Shown: positions 9,138 through 20,289 of the stretch, piece by piece | Layout of the letters: every line of letters starts with the position of its first letter | Numbering within the stretch: position 1 is the first letter of the stretch | Assembly: GCF_001889165.1 (NCBI RefSeq) | Contig: NZ_CP016020.1 | Location: forward strand, 620,001 to 684,000 | DNA: 64,000 nucleotides | Reading direction: 5' to 3' | DNA from: Bacillus weihaiensis | GTDB taxonomy: Bacteria; Bacillota; Bacilli; Bacillales; Bacillaceae | Program-made: the position numbers and the translations under genes | The notes under the pieces: generated by a model | What the model saw: only the letters and a program-made list of their open reading frames with translations | Told to the model about the DNA's origin: nothing | Databases searched by the model: none

Positions 9138-9338
9138 ATTATCCACTCAAGTCAAGAAATTCTTGATTTAACGTACACAACGGAAATGGAAAAAGCGATG
9201 CATCACACACACGGAATGGGCTATGCTGAATATGCAATGAAGCATGAAAAGCGTATGGACGTTGAGAAAAATCGTGAAGAAGATTATCGCAAGAGTCAAT
9301 TGATTTATGCTGAACTTGAGAGAAAAATGGTAAAATAG
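9138..9338 (+). CDS. Possible small protein with non-canonical start (or broken gene)
   Basis: The frame is open from 9135 to the stop at 9336-9338 and reads like coding sequence: charged, helix-forming, with HHTHGMGYAEYAMKHEKRMD and a tail of KSQLIYAELERKMVK. No ATG, GTG or TTG occurs before ATG 9186, although AAAGGA at 9124-9129 is well placed for ATT 9138. A TTG at 9131 lies in another frame that soon stops. Either an AUU start is used, the protein begins at 9186 (50 residues), or a frameshift broke the gene. I do not recognise the family. A hairpin (AGCTTATTT/AAATAAGCT) lies just upstream, and a terminator follows. Confidence 0.4.
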   Translation: MIHSSQEILDLTYTTEMEKAMHHTHGMGYAEYAMKHEKRMDVEKNREEDYRKSQLIYAELERKMVK

Positions 9339-9373
9339 AAGCTGTAACCCAGTCATATAGGAAATGATGATGG

Positions 9374-9420
9374 AAAAGCTGTAGGAAAGCTCAACTTGGA
9401 GTTTGCCTACAGCTTTTTTA
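9374..9420 (+). terminator. Terminator after small ORF
   Basis: AAAGCTGTAGG pairs with CCTACAGCTTT around a 20-base loop, followed by T residues. A similar stem occurs at 25999-26041. Confidence 0.75.
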
Positions 9421-9956
9421 AAAGGATAAGCTGTACGGACGTAGTAATTAGTGGAAGAAGAACTCATTTTTTCATAACCTGATTCGTAACTTTGTAGGCC
9501 TTATAATGAAATGTCCTAGAGTGATAAATGTCTAGTAATAGGAAGCAACTGAGAAATGCGATCTACTGATGTTTTACTCTGAATTTTCATTTTAATAAAT
9601 AATCAATGCCATGCACAGGAATTTTAATGAATGTTTTTTCTAGCATAGTAGAAAATAATCTAAGTAGGTATGGTAGATTCAAGAAGAATTATATTATATA
9701 GTAGAAAGTGGCTAATTTCTCATGTGCATACATAAAAGATAAGAAGTAAAGAAAAGAAATGACCCTATTTTTAGTCTTTGGTATTTGTCTTTGTGTACGT
9801 TGCTTATTAGCATCGACTAAATGAGAAAATAGAACGATGATAGTGAATAACAGAGAATATGCTTAAAAGATTGCATTGAAAAAGGTCAGAAATAATCATT
9901 CGATTTATCTAGACTTTAATCGACTCATTTCATTATGGTTGTGTTCACTTTTCATT
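9421..9956. other. Intergenic region before suf operon
   Basis: About 540 AT-rich bases with stops in all frames. I see no gene, riboswitch or repeat in it. Confidence 0.5.
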
Positions 9957-9990
9957 TGTTATAAAATTAGAATGAGAATAAAATGAGAAT
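9957..9990 (+). promoter_or_regulatory. Candidate suf promoter with tandem 9-bp repeat
   Basis: TGTTATAAA at 9957-9965 fits an extended -10 box. Starting about where transcription would begin are two copies of AATGAGAAT (9971-9979 and 9982-9990), 11 bases apart, i.e. one helical turn. This is a plausible operator for an unknown regulator. It does not match a clear Fur or PerR palindrome. Confidence 0.4.
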
Positions 9991-10022
9991 TAGTAAATTT
10001 TATATATTACGGAGGTATCGTT

Positions 10023-10808
10023 ATGGCAGGTTCTACATTAATCATTAAGGATTTACACGTAGAGATTGATGGTAAAGAGATTTTAAAGGGTGTAAATCTT
10101 GAAATAAACGGCGGAGAGTTCCATGCAATCATGGGACCAAATGGTACAGGTAAATCTACTCTATCATCTGCAATCATGGGTCACCCAAAATATGAAGTGA
10201 CACAAGGTAGCATTACTCTTGATGGTGAAGATGTACTAGAAATGGAAGTTGACGAGCGTGCGCGTGCAGGTCTATTCCTAGCTATGCAATATCCAAGTGA
10301 AATTAGTGGAGTAACAAATGCAGACTTCTTACGTTCTTCAATTAATGCTCGTCGCGAAGAAGGGGAAGAAATTTCATTAATGAAATTCATCCGTAAAATG
10401 GATGCAAACATGGAAGAATTAGAAATGGATCCAGATATGGCACAACGTTACTTAAACGAAGGATTCTCAGGTGGAGAGAAAAAACGTAATGAAATCCTTC
10501 AATTAATGATGATTGAGCCAAAAATTGCAATTCTAGATGAAATTGACTCTGGTCTTGATATTGATGCACTTAAAGTTGTTGCTAAAGGGATCAACAAAAT
10601 GCGCAGCGAAGAGTTTGGCTGCTTAATGATCACTCACTACCAACGCCTACTTAACTACATTACTCCAGATAAAGTACACGTAATGATGCAAGGTCGCGTT
10701 GTAAAATCAGGTGGACCAGAACTAGCACAACGTTTAGAAGCAGAAGGTTATGACTGGATTAAACAAGAACTAGGTATTGAAGACGAAACTGTTGGTCAAG
10801 AAGCTTAA
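10023..10808 (+). CDS. sufC: Fe-S cluster assembly ATPase SufC
   Basis: A 261-residue ABC-type ATPase without membrane partner. Walker A GPNGTGKST is at residues 38-46; the signature is FSGGEKKRNE, and ILDEIDSGLD is Walker B with D-loop. It works with SufB and SufD as the SufBC2D scaffold on which iron-sulfur clusters are built. A GGAGG site precedes it. It is the first gene of sufCDSUB, the essential Suf system of Firmicutes. Confidence 0.97.
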   Translation: MAGSTLIIKDLHVEIDGKEILKGVNLEINGGEFHAIMGPNGTGKSTLSSAIMGHPKYEVTQGSITLDGEDVLEMEVDERARAGLFLAMQYPSEISGVTNADFLRSSINARREEGEEISLMKFIRKMDANMEELEMDPDMAQRYLNEGFSGGEKKRNEILQLMMIEPKIAILDEIDSGLDIDALKVVAKGINKMRSEEFGCLMITHYQRLLNYITPDKVHVMMQGRVVKSGGPELAQRLEAEGYDWIKQELGIEDETVGQEA

Positions 10809-10829
10809 GCGTAAGGGGAGGTAAGACGT

Positions 10830-13781
<2,952 letters not shown>

Positions 13782-13822
13782 GGAGAAATCCTTAAATTCT
13801 AATAAGACAGGAGTGAATGTTG

Positions 13823-15220
13823 ATGGCAAAAAAAGCACCTGAAATTGGCGATTACAAATATGGATTTGCTGACAAGGATGTTTCCATCTTCCGTTCAGAG
13901 CGAGGTTTAACGAAAGAAATCGTTGAAGAAATTTCTCGCATGAAAAACGAACCACAATGGATGCTTGATTTCCGCTTGAAATCTTTAGAGCATTTTTATA
14001 ATATGCCAATGCCTCAATGGGGCGGTAACATGGCTGAGCTTAACTTTGATGAGATTACTTATTATGTTAAGCCATCTGAAAAATCTGAGCGCTCATGGGA
14101 TGAAGTTCCTGAGGAAATCAAAAACACATTTGATAAATTAGGAATTCCAGAAGCAGAGCAAAAATATTTAGCGGGTGTATCTGCTCAATATGAATCAGAG
14201 GTTGTTTATCACAACATGAAGGAAGATCTTGAAGATTTAGGTATTGTATTTAAGGATACGGATACTGCTCTTAAAGAAAATGAAGATATTTTCCGCGAGC
14301 ATTTTGGAAAAGTTATCCCACCAACTGATAACAAGTTCTCTGCTTTAAACTCAGCTGTATGGTCTGGTGGTTCATTCATCTATGTACCTAAGGGTGTAAA
14401 AGTGGATACGCCACTTCAAGCTTACTTCCGTATTAACTCTGAAAATATGGGTCAATTTGAGCGTACATTAATCGTTGTAGACGAAGGCGCGCATGTACAC
14501 TATGTAGAGGGATGTACAGCACCTGTTTACACTACAAACTCACTTCACAGTGCGGTTGTTGAAATTATCGTTAAAGATGGTGGATATTGCCGTTATACAA
14601 CGATTCAAAACTGGGCGAACAACGTATTCAACCTAGTTACAAAACGTGCAGTTTGTGATGCGAACGCAACAATGGAATGGATTGATGGTAACATCGGGTC
14701 TAAGCTTACAATGAAATACCCTGCAGTTATTCTTCGTGGTGAAGGTGCTCGTGGTATGACTCTTTCAATTGCTCTTGCAGGTAAAGGTCAGCACCAGGAT
14801 GCAGGTGCTAAAATGATTCACCTTGCACCAAATACGTCATCAACGATTGTTTCAAAATCCATCTCTAAACAAGGTGGTAAAGTAACATACCGTGGTATTG
14901 TACACTTTGGACGTAAAGCAGAAGGCGCAAGATCAAATATTGAATGTGATACACTCATCATGGATAATCAATCAACATCTGATACAATCCCATACAATGA
15001 AATCCTAAACGACAATATTTCACTTGAGCATGAAGCGAAAGTATCAAAAGTATCTGAAGAACAGCTCTTCTACTTAATGAGCCGTGGTATTTCAGAGGAA
15101 GAAGCAACTGAAATGATCGTAATGGGCTTCATCGAGCCATTTACAAAAGAACTTCCAATGGAATATGCAGTTGAAATGAACCGTCTAATCAAGTTCGAGA
15201 TGGAAGGTTCGATTGGATAA
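13823..15220 (+). CDS. sufB: Fe-S cluster assembly scaffold SufB
   Basis: A 465-residue scaffold subunit of SufBC2D. It shows the conserved [20 protein letters not shown] block, the EGCTAP cysteine and the C-terminal [34 protein letters not shown] at 13809-13815 is seven bases from ATG 13823. The ATG at 13817 is only one base from it, so 13823 is chosen. It is the last suf gene, with a terminator nine bases after the stop. Confidence 0.97.
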   Translation: MAKKAPEIGDYKYGFADKDVSIFRSERGLTKEIVEEISRMKNEPQWMLDFRLKSLEHFYNMPMPQWGGNMAELNFDEITYYVKPSEKSERSWDEVPEEIKNTFDKLGIPEAEQKYLAGVSAQYESEVVYHNMKEDLEDLGIVFKDTDTALKENEDIFREHFGKVIPPTDNKFSALNSAVWSGGSFIYVPKGVKVDTPLQAYFRINSENMGQFERTLIVVDEGAHVHYVEGCTAPVYTTNSLHSAVVEIIVKDGGYCRYTTIQNWANNVFNLVTKRAVCDANATMEWIDGNIGSKLTMKYPAVILRGEGARGMTLSIALAGKGQHQDAGAKMIHLAPNTSSTIVSKSISKQGGKVTYRGIVHFGRKAEGARSNIECDTLIMDNQSTSDTIPYNEILNDNISLEHEAKVSKVSEEQLFYLMSRGISEEEATEMIVMGFIEPFTKELPMEYAVEMNRLIKFEMEGSIG

Positions 15221-15229
15221 CTAACGATT

Positions 15230-15256
15230 AACCCTTGTATATCAAGGGTTTTTCTT
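15230..15256 (+). terminator. Terminator of sufCDSUB
   Basis: AACCCTTG/CAAGGGTT stem, five-base loop, five T residues. Its 3' half is part of an 18-bp sequence repeated at 16343-16360. Confidence 0.88.
15239..15256 (+). repeat. Candidate att site, left copy
   Basis: ATATCAAGGGTTTTTCTT, identical to 16343-16360. It lies in the suf terminator. Direct repeats of this size flanking 1.1 kb of decayed DNA next to a conserved operon resemble attL/attR of an integrated element. Confidence 0.45.
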
Positions 15257-15375
15257 GTTTTTAGCACGTGCAAAAATGAAATTTTTTTGACGTTATTTGA
15301 AGTTATTATTAGCATAATTTTTTGATGTATAAGCAGTGAATTTTACAAGTTCTTCTGTTTGAATTTTTTAGTGAT

Positions 15376-15776
15376 ATGTTCATATGTTCTACTTCATTCT
15401 TTCGTGTCTTTATGACCTATGCAAGTATTGGGGCAGGGTTTAGAGCAATTAGAAGTGCAAACGGCAATCCTGATGGCATCATCCTAAATAATGCTGATGC
15501 AATGGATTTAGAATTGCTAACAGATACAACATGGCAATATATTCCCCCCCTAAATTCATGTAGAACCTTAAAACCTATTCTTTTGGTGGTGAATTTGATG
15601 AAGGCGAAGGGGGTGTTGCGAACCTTCAATCTATTGCATGGGCATTTTGTCCGAAGGTGGACTTCAGATTGATTTTTTATAAATCAGGGAAAGCGTTCCA
15701 ACGTGGACATATTAAAATCCGTGCAAGAATCAATAGTGATTTTGCTTTGACGAATCCGAAATATTTCACATATTAA
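15376..15776 (+). pseudogene. Broken ORF of unknown family
   Basis: Two open frames look like parts of one gene. The first runs to about 15550 and reads IGAGFRAIRSANGNPDGIIL and LELLTDTTWQYIPP. After a run of seven C residues it leaves frame. A second frame from about 15585 reads FGGEFDEGEGGVANLQSIAW, then KAFQRGHIKIRARINSD, and ends with TAA at 15774-15776. Neither part has a ribosome binding site that I trust. The homopolymer suggests a frameshift. I do not recognise the protein. Confidence 0.4.
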
Positions 15777-15799
15777 ACCGACAACAACAGTATAAAATG

Positions 15800-15838
15800 T
15801 AGGTTTGACAAGGCAGGGGGAAACCCTTGCTTTTTTTC
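15800..15838 (+). terminator. Terminator-like hairpin, first duplicate
   Basis: AAGGCAGGGGGAAACCCTTGC forms an imperfect stem followed by seven T residues. A related sequence is at 16444-16474. Confidence 0.5.
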
Positions 15839-15917
15839 TTGTAAAAAGTTGTACTATTTGAAATAATTGTTATTGAACTAAAGGCAGTAGGATTCAATAA
15901 GTGGCTAGATAATCGAA

Positions 15918-16136
15918 GTGGATTATGAAAAACATGTCTTATTTGCTAAGGAGCTATTAAGGAAGATGAATTGGTGGTATAGGATTTATTTTATAATTAT
16001 AGGAGTAGTGTCTTTTTTTACTGGTGAAATAGTTACTTTTATTATGTTATCGTTTATTTTCTTAAGTTTGAATAATATCAATTCAACATTAAAGAAGATT
16101 TACATTCAAAATAAAGATAAGAACAATCAAGATTAA
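15918..16136 (+). CDS. Small putative membrane protein
   Basis: A 72-residue ORF from GTG 15918. One or two hydrophobic segments lie at about residues 20-52 (WYRIYFIIIGVVSFFTGEIV, then FIMLSFIFLSL), with a basic, Asn-rich tail. There is no good Shine-Dalgarno sequence. It lies inside the region bounded by the 18-bp direct repeat, so it may be a leftover of an inserted element. I do not recognise it. Confidence 0.4.
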   Translation: MDYEKHVLFAKELLRKMNWWYRIYFIIIGVVSFFTGEIVTFIMLSFIFLSLNNINSTLKKIYIQNKDKNNQD

Positions 16137-16269
16137 GCTATGATTTCTTATTCAAGTAACGCTACCCTAACATTTACTTCAATAAAAACCTTCAAAATAA
16201 ATGAACAAAACTCACGTCAAGCAATAGTAAGCTCTTACTGAAGACCCTTATTTTATTTGGCTTAAATTC

Positions 16270-16285
16270 GTGCCAAAAACGTGCC
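16270..16285 (+). repeat. Short tandem CGTGCC repeats near right att copy
   Basis: CGTGCC at 16270-16275 and 16280-16285, within CGTGCCAAAAACGTGCC. Paired short repeats close to an att core resemble arm-type integrase binding sites. A single related CACGTGC lies at 15266-15272. Confidence 0.3.
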
Positions 16286-16342
16286 GAGTTTTTTCCAAGT
16301 TGAAATTATATCAAATTTAAGGAATATTTTATAAATAGCTTA

Positions 16343-16360
16343 ATATCAAGGGTTTTTCTT
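16343..16360 (+). repeat. Candidate att site, right copy
   Basis: Exact 18-bp copy of 15239-15256. Here it is not part of a good hairpin, so selection for termination does not explain the identity. Confidence 0.45.
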
Positions 16361-16939
16361 TTCTTTACCGCATGCTAAGTTCTCCAAAAACAACAGTATA
16401 CTTATGTTAGACCTACACTATTAGTATAAAAATGTAGTTTGATAAGGCAAGGGGGAACCCTAGCTTTTTTCTGTTGTAAAAGGTCTTACTACTTGAAAAA
16501 AATGGTATTTAACAAAGTAGTTTCGAGGAGGAAGAAACATACAATTTTATGTGTAACTTTTCTCCAACTAATTCGTATAGGTTTTATAATATTGCCCTAT
16601 AAAAAGGATATGATTTAGAACCCATCAACGATTTGAAGCAATTTTTTCAGCTATGGATATTTGATCCAATACACTCTGTAGTTATGAAAAAATCACGTTT
16701 CGCAAGACCTGTTGAGCACAAATTTACTGCTATATTATTCAACGGATTCCATTTATTAAAGACCTAGGAAGCGATTAAAGAACGATATCGTATTCCGTTT
16801 CGATTATGGCTTTTTAATAGATCGTATAAATAACATGTTAAAACAGCCGTAAGTTACTTAAGAGTTAAGAATTCGAGCTCTTTTCTAAGAGATTATTGTC
16901 TTTTATAGATTCTTTGCACGAAAACGACTTAAGGCTAAA
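16361..16939. other. Non-coding or decayed DNA
   Basis: Bases 16390-16510 are a diverged second copy of 15780-15880 (AACAACAGTATA, TGTAG, the GGCAAGGGGG hairpin with T run, GTAAAA). The rest has only short frames; one small open stretch from 16684 reads MKKSRFARPVEHKFTAILF before a stop. No gene can be supported. Confidence 0.4.
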
Positions 16940-17125
16940 TGAAGGGGAAACGCGAGACTACTGCAGGTGGTGGAGTGGGACAGTTAGGTGAGTTCACACA
17001 GGCGTTTACGCCGAGGAGCTCACCGCTCGTCCTGCGGAAAGCGAGCAACTGGAGAGAAATTCAACTAGACCGAACACTTGATAAATAGCCAAATATTTAA
17101 AAGGTATCTACCTTCTATAGGTCTG
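16940..17125 (-). repeat. Copy of dispersed Bacillus repeat
   Basis: GC-rich block with CGTTTACGCCGAGGAGCTC, CCTGCGGAAAGCGAG and ACTGGAGAGAAATTCAAC, ending in ATAAATAGCCAAATATTTAA. It is in inverse orientation to, and shares CGGAAAGC and ACTGGAG with, the copy at 30840-30980. This kind of extragenic repeat is common in Bacillaceae genomes. Confidence 0.65.
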
Positions 17126-17252
17126 TGTTTCTGGTTGGAGTTTCTATCAATCTATATTTATTTTAGTTGAGATGAAAATAATAAATAGGTACTCTTATTT
17201 GTGATAATTGTAAAAATTTGTTGCGAGGAGATTAGCTTTTTAGGAGGATGTT

Positions 17253-17708
17253 ATGGGATATATTATGGAGTTAAGGGAAATAGTAGGGAATCGTCCTCTC
17301 ATCATGACTGGCGCGTGTGTCATTCTGATGAATAGTCATAATGAGATGTTATTACAACTTCGGAGGGACAATAATTGTTGGGGATTTCCAGGTGGTTCAT
17401 TAGAAATGGGAGAAAGAGTAGAAGAGACAGCTAAAAGAGAATTATTTGAAGAAACGGGCTTGTTGGCAAAAGAATTACTGTTATTTAATGTCTTTTCCGG
17501 ACAAGATTTATACTATAAATATCCTAATGGAGATGAAGTTTATAATGTGGTGACAGCATACATATGTAAAAATTATGAAGGTACGTTGAGAAAGGAAGAA
17601 AAAGAAGTTCAGGAACTAAAATTTTTTAATATGGCTGACATTCCATCTCCTATTAGTCCGCCTGATTTACCAATACTAAATGAGTATATAAAGAAGTGCT
17701 TATTTTGA
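17253..17708 (+). CDS. Nudix hydrolase
   Basis: A 151-residue protein with a complete Nudix box at residues 48-70 (GX5EX7REUXEEXGU: G48, E54, R62, E63, E66, E67, G69), which binds magnesium and hydrolyses a nucleoside diphosphate linked to a moiety X. The substrate cannot be told from sequence. TAGGAGG lies five bases before ATG 17253; a second ATG is at 17265. It stands alone next to the pha genes, after the repeat-rich stretch. Confidence 0.85.
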   Translation: MGYIMELREIVGNRPLIMTGACVILMNSHNEMLLQLRRDNNCWGFPGGSLEMGERVEETAKRELFEETGLLAKELLLFNVFSGQDLYYKYPNGDEVYNVVTAYICKNYEGTLRKEEKEVQELKFFNMADIPSPISPPDLPILNEYIKKCLF

Positions 17709-17777
17709 TAAGGTTATTTTCATTAGGATTAGTTCCCAAAGTAGCGTAAATAGAAGAAGTAGAAAAATAGTTCAAGA

Positions 17778-17805
17778 TGAAAAAGAGCAGGTGCTTCCCT
17801 ACTCT
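17778..17805 (-). terminator. Terminator of phaRC
   Basis: Read on the minus strand: AGAGTAGG and CCTGCTCT pair (one G-U) around GAAGCA, followed by T residues. It lies 60 bases beyond the phaC stop. Confidence 0.7.
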
Positions 17806-17864
17806 TTCTCCTGTGTGTCTACTTTATTTTATCTTTAAGATTCTATTTGGCCAAGATAGACTAC

Positions 17865-18929
17865 CTACTTAGTTTCAATCGGTTCTGACCGACTAGGAAG
17901 CCAGTTAGCCAATAGGGGAGGTAAATGGTTATCATTTGCCCTCGTAGTATGCCCGCCTTTTTCAAGCTTAAAGGTCTTATCTTTACTTGACACATAGTCA
18001 ATGACTCGGATGTTTTGCTCTTTTAAGACGAGACGATCAAAATCATTTGAGATGACGAGCAGGTTTGCATGGATATTGGATAAATGAGCTTCTTTACCAT
18101 GAATCTTTAGTCCGCCGTCTATTAATTTATTTCCTTTCCCTAACTCTTCAATGAGTTCTTTCATGGCTGCTCCAGTAAATGGAATATGGCCATCTGTCCA
18201 CTTTTTTAGTCGTTTCCATTTCTCTACATACTGATCATCATAAGCTTTATTTAATAAAGAAAGGTAAGGACTAAAATAGATAGGGCTTGTGACCATTCTC
18301 ATTGCCGCTTTCATGGCACGTCCAGAAACAAGTCCTGTTGTTTCAAGCAGATCATTTACATCTAATAACCCTTCTTTGCTAGCTTGTGCAATTTCTTTGA
18401 AGTAGGGAACGGTCTCAAAGTCAATTGGAGAGACATTTACTATTAAGTTACGTATAGGTTCTTCGGCAATTGTCGTATACATGGTTGCAAGAGTACCTCC
18501 TAAACAATAGCCGATAAGTGTGATTTCTTTCGCATTCGAATGTCTAATTGCTCTTCGTACACCCTTTTGGATATAGTCAACAACGTAATCAATGGCTGTG
18601 ATATCTTTGTCTTCATAGCCAGGGATACCGAAATCTAAAAGATAGACTTCAAAACCATTTCGGGTGAAATTTTCAATCACACTATTCCCTGGTGCCATAT
18701 CTAAAATAAATGGTTGATTGACTAATGAATAGACAAGAAATAAGGGAACCCTGTATTTCTTTTCAGACGGAGCGTAATACCAAAGTGTTGCTTTGTTCTT
18801 TTTCCAAACAGGTTCTCTTGGTGTTACACCTATCTTGGGTGTAGGACTATTCCAAACCCCGAAAAATCCTTTCCACCGCTTTATTTCTTGTTCTAGGTTA
18901 TAGGCTGAACTGTTAGTTTTTGGGTTCAT
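17865..18929 (-). CDS. phaC: Polyhydroxyalkanoate synthase catalytic subunit, class III/IV
   Basis: A 354-residue alpha/beta hydrolase that polymerises hydroxyacyl-CoA into polyhydroxyalkanoate on storage granules. The lipase-like box GYCLGG gives catalytic C142; D297 (NDFDRL) and H326 (GGHTT) complete the triad. Length and the adjoining PhaR-like gene fit class IV synthases of Bacillus. The start is one base after the phaR stop, with a purine-rich leader inside phaR. phaB, phaP and phaQ, which often accompany it in Bacillus, are not in the window. Confidence 0.93.
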   Translation of the reverse strand: MNPKTNSSAYNLEQEIKRWKGFFGVWNSPTPKIGVTPREPVWKKNKATLWYYAPSEKKYRVPLFLVYSLVNQPFILDMAPGNSVIENFTRNGFEVYLLDFGIPGYEDKDITAIDYVVDYIQKGVRRAIRHSNAKEITLIGYCLGGTLATMYTTIAEEPIRNLIVNVSPIDFETVPYFKEIAQASKEGLLDVNDLLETTGLVSGRAMKAAMRMVTSPIYFSPYLSLLNKAYDDQYVEKWKRLKKWTDGHIPFTGAAMKELIEELGKGNKLIDGGLKIHGKEAHLSNIHANLLVISNDFDRLVLKEQNIRVIDYVSSKDKTFKLEKGGHTTRANDNHLPPLLANWLPSRSEPIETK

Positions 18930-18930
18930 C

Positions 18931-19572
18931 TTATTTCTTTCTCTTTCTTTTTTCTTCTAAAAGAAGTAACAATTTCTGATTCAACTCTTTAAAATCAACT
19001 TGACCAGGTGGTTTCATGACCTCACGATAGAGGTCTTTTTTTAGGTCGAATACAGGGTTTTTCTTCTTCTTTTCTAGTAGTTTTTTGCTACACTTTATGA
19101 CACGTCTTTTTATTGACCCCTCTAGTTTTTCTAATGGTTTAATAAGTTCTTCATGGATGCACCCGAGAGAAACGTTGGTTTTGTGCTCATGCCTTTTTTT
19201 AGAATGCTTAGTCTCACAATGGGTAGGTAGCTTCTCTACTAAAGTCTTTTTTAAGCCGTGAAGAAGGTCGATTACTTCATGTAATTCATCCTCTAAATGA
19301 TCAAGTTTGTCTTCAGATTGCACAATTAATTTTCCTAACCGACCGACATCCTTCTTAGTAGGGAAATTTAGCTGAACGGACATTTCCTCTACATATTCAT
19401 GGATTGCTTTCACTAATTGAGAGACTACTTTACCTGTTGAGTTAGCCATTACGGCTACTTCTTTATGGTCTAAACTGTTTTGAATATATTGATTAAGCTT
19501 ATGTTCAATTGTAAAACCTAGCTGCTTCAGCATGGAGAATAGTTCATGTGTTTCATTTTGTTTCTTACTCAT
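18931..19572 (-). CDS. phaR: Polyhydroxyalkanoate synthase subunit PhaR
   Basis: A 213-residue, very charged helical protein with long coiled-coil stretches and a Lys-rich C-terminus, as expected for the PhaR partner of class IV PhaC. PhaR is required for synthase activity. The AGGAGG site lies before the ATG. A weakly conserved, His/Lys-rich segment in the middle (KHSKKRHEHK) is a lineage feature. The assignment relies on size, composition and its position directly upstream of phaC. Confidence 0.8.
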   Translation of the reverse strand: MSKKQNETHELFSMLKQLGFTIEHKLNQYIQNSLDHKEVAVMANSTGKVVSQLVKAIHEYVEEMSVQLNFPTKKDVGRLGKLIVQSEDKLDHLEDELHEVIDLLHGLKKTLVEKLPTHCETKHSKKRHEHKTNVSLGCIHEELIKPLEKLEGSIKRRVIKCSKKLLEKKKKNPVFDLKKDLYREVMKPPGQVDFKELNQKLLLLLEEKRKRKK

Positions 19573-19771
19573 TTGTTTTCCTCCTATCTTTGGTAGGTGA
19601 CAAAAATAGATTTACTATAGTATAGAGAATGCTATGAAAAAGGTGAATAAAATAAGGAAGGAGCCGGTGCCTTTCTTAATAAGCTGTTCCTTGCTAGTAC
19701 ATGAACCGTTACGAGACTTTATAGATTGGAATATAGTAGTATTGTTCATTCTAATTTATGGAGGAGATCCA

Positions 19772-20017
19772 ATGATCAATGATTATAAGATGAAAGACGA
19801 GGACAGCTATAGAATTGCAGAGGGAAAAACAAACAAACTGTATGCAGATCTCTTCCCCTTTATTGAAGGGGAAGAGGATATAATAGAAGCATTTTTTGAG
19901 CATTTTGAGTTTGATCATACAGTGACAGTTGAGGAGATGGTTTGGTTTTATATGATTTTTGAAGTTTTATATGAAAAAGATACATTGCCTTTTCATTATT
20001 ATGTAGGTAATCGTTAA
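19772..20017 (+). CDS. Small acidic protein, unknown
   Basis: An 81-residue protein rich in Glu, Asp, Phe and Tyr (LYADLFPFIEGEEDIIEAFF is typical). The frame is open from 19634, but the site GGAGGAG at 19760-19766 fits ATG 19772, so the long version is unlikely. No recognised domain. It lies divergently from phaR with about 200 bases between, and a hairpin follows at 20209-20256. Confidence 0.55.
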   Translation: MINDYKMKDEDSYRIAEGKTNKLYADLFPFIEGEEDIIEAFFEHFEFDHTVTVEEMVWFYMIFEVLYEKDTLPFHYYVGNR

Positions 20018-20208
20018 AAAATAGTGTAAGAAAGAGGGGAAGATTGTCTTTGCCTTCTATGTATCTATACGACTGACCATGCTAGAAAGCGTATGAAGAG
20101 AGGACAAAAGTCTTTAGTTTATGTTTCATCGCTTTTACCTCTTGTTAGATGTAATACCTGGTTAATAAATGGTATAGTATTTCTATAAAGAATTTACAAT
20201 GAAGGGGA

Positions 20209-20258
20209 AAGCAAGCTAATTTACGTGGTAAGAAACAGTCCTTCCATTAGCTTGTTTT
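20209..20258 (+). terminator. Possible terminator
   Basis: AAGCAAGCTAAT pairs imperfectly with ATTAGCTTGTTT around a 24-base loop, followed by a short T run. It lies upstream of yunF. Confidence 0.45.
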
Positions 20259-20289
20259 GCCTGAATCTTTAGGTTAAGGATGAGAGTAG

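Noticed and set aside
9960-9995. Fur or PerR box upstream of sufC
   Set aside because: The sequence is a direct repeat, not the inverted repeat these regulators need.
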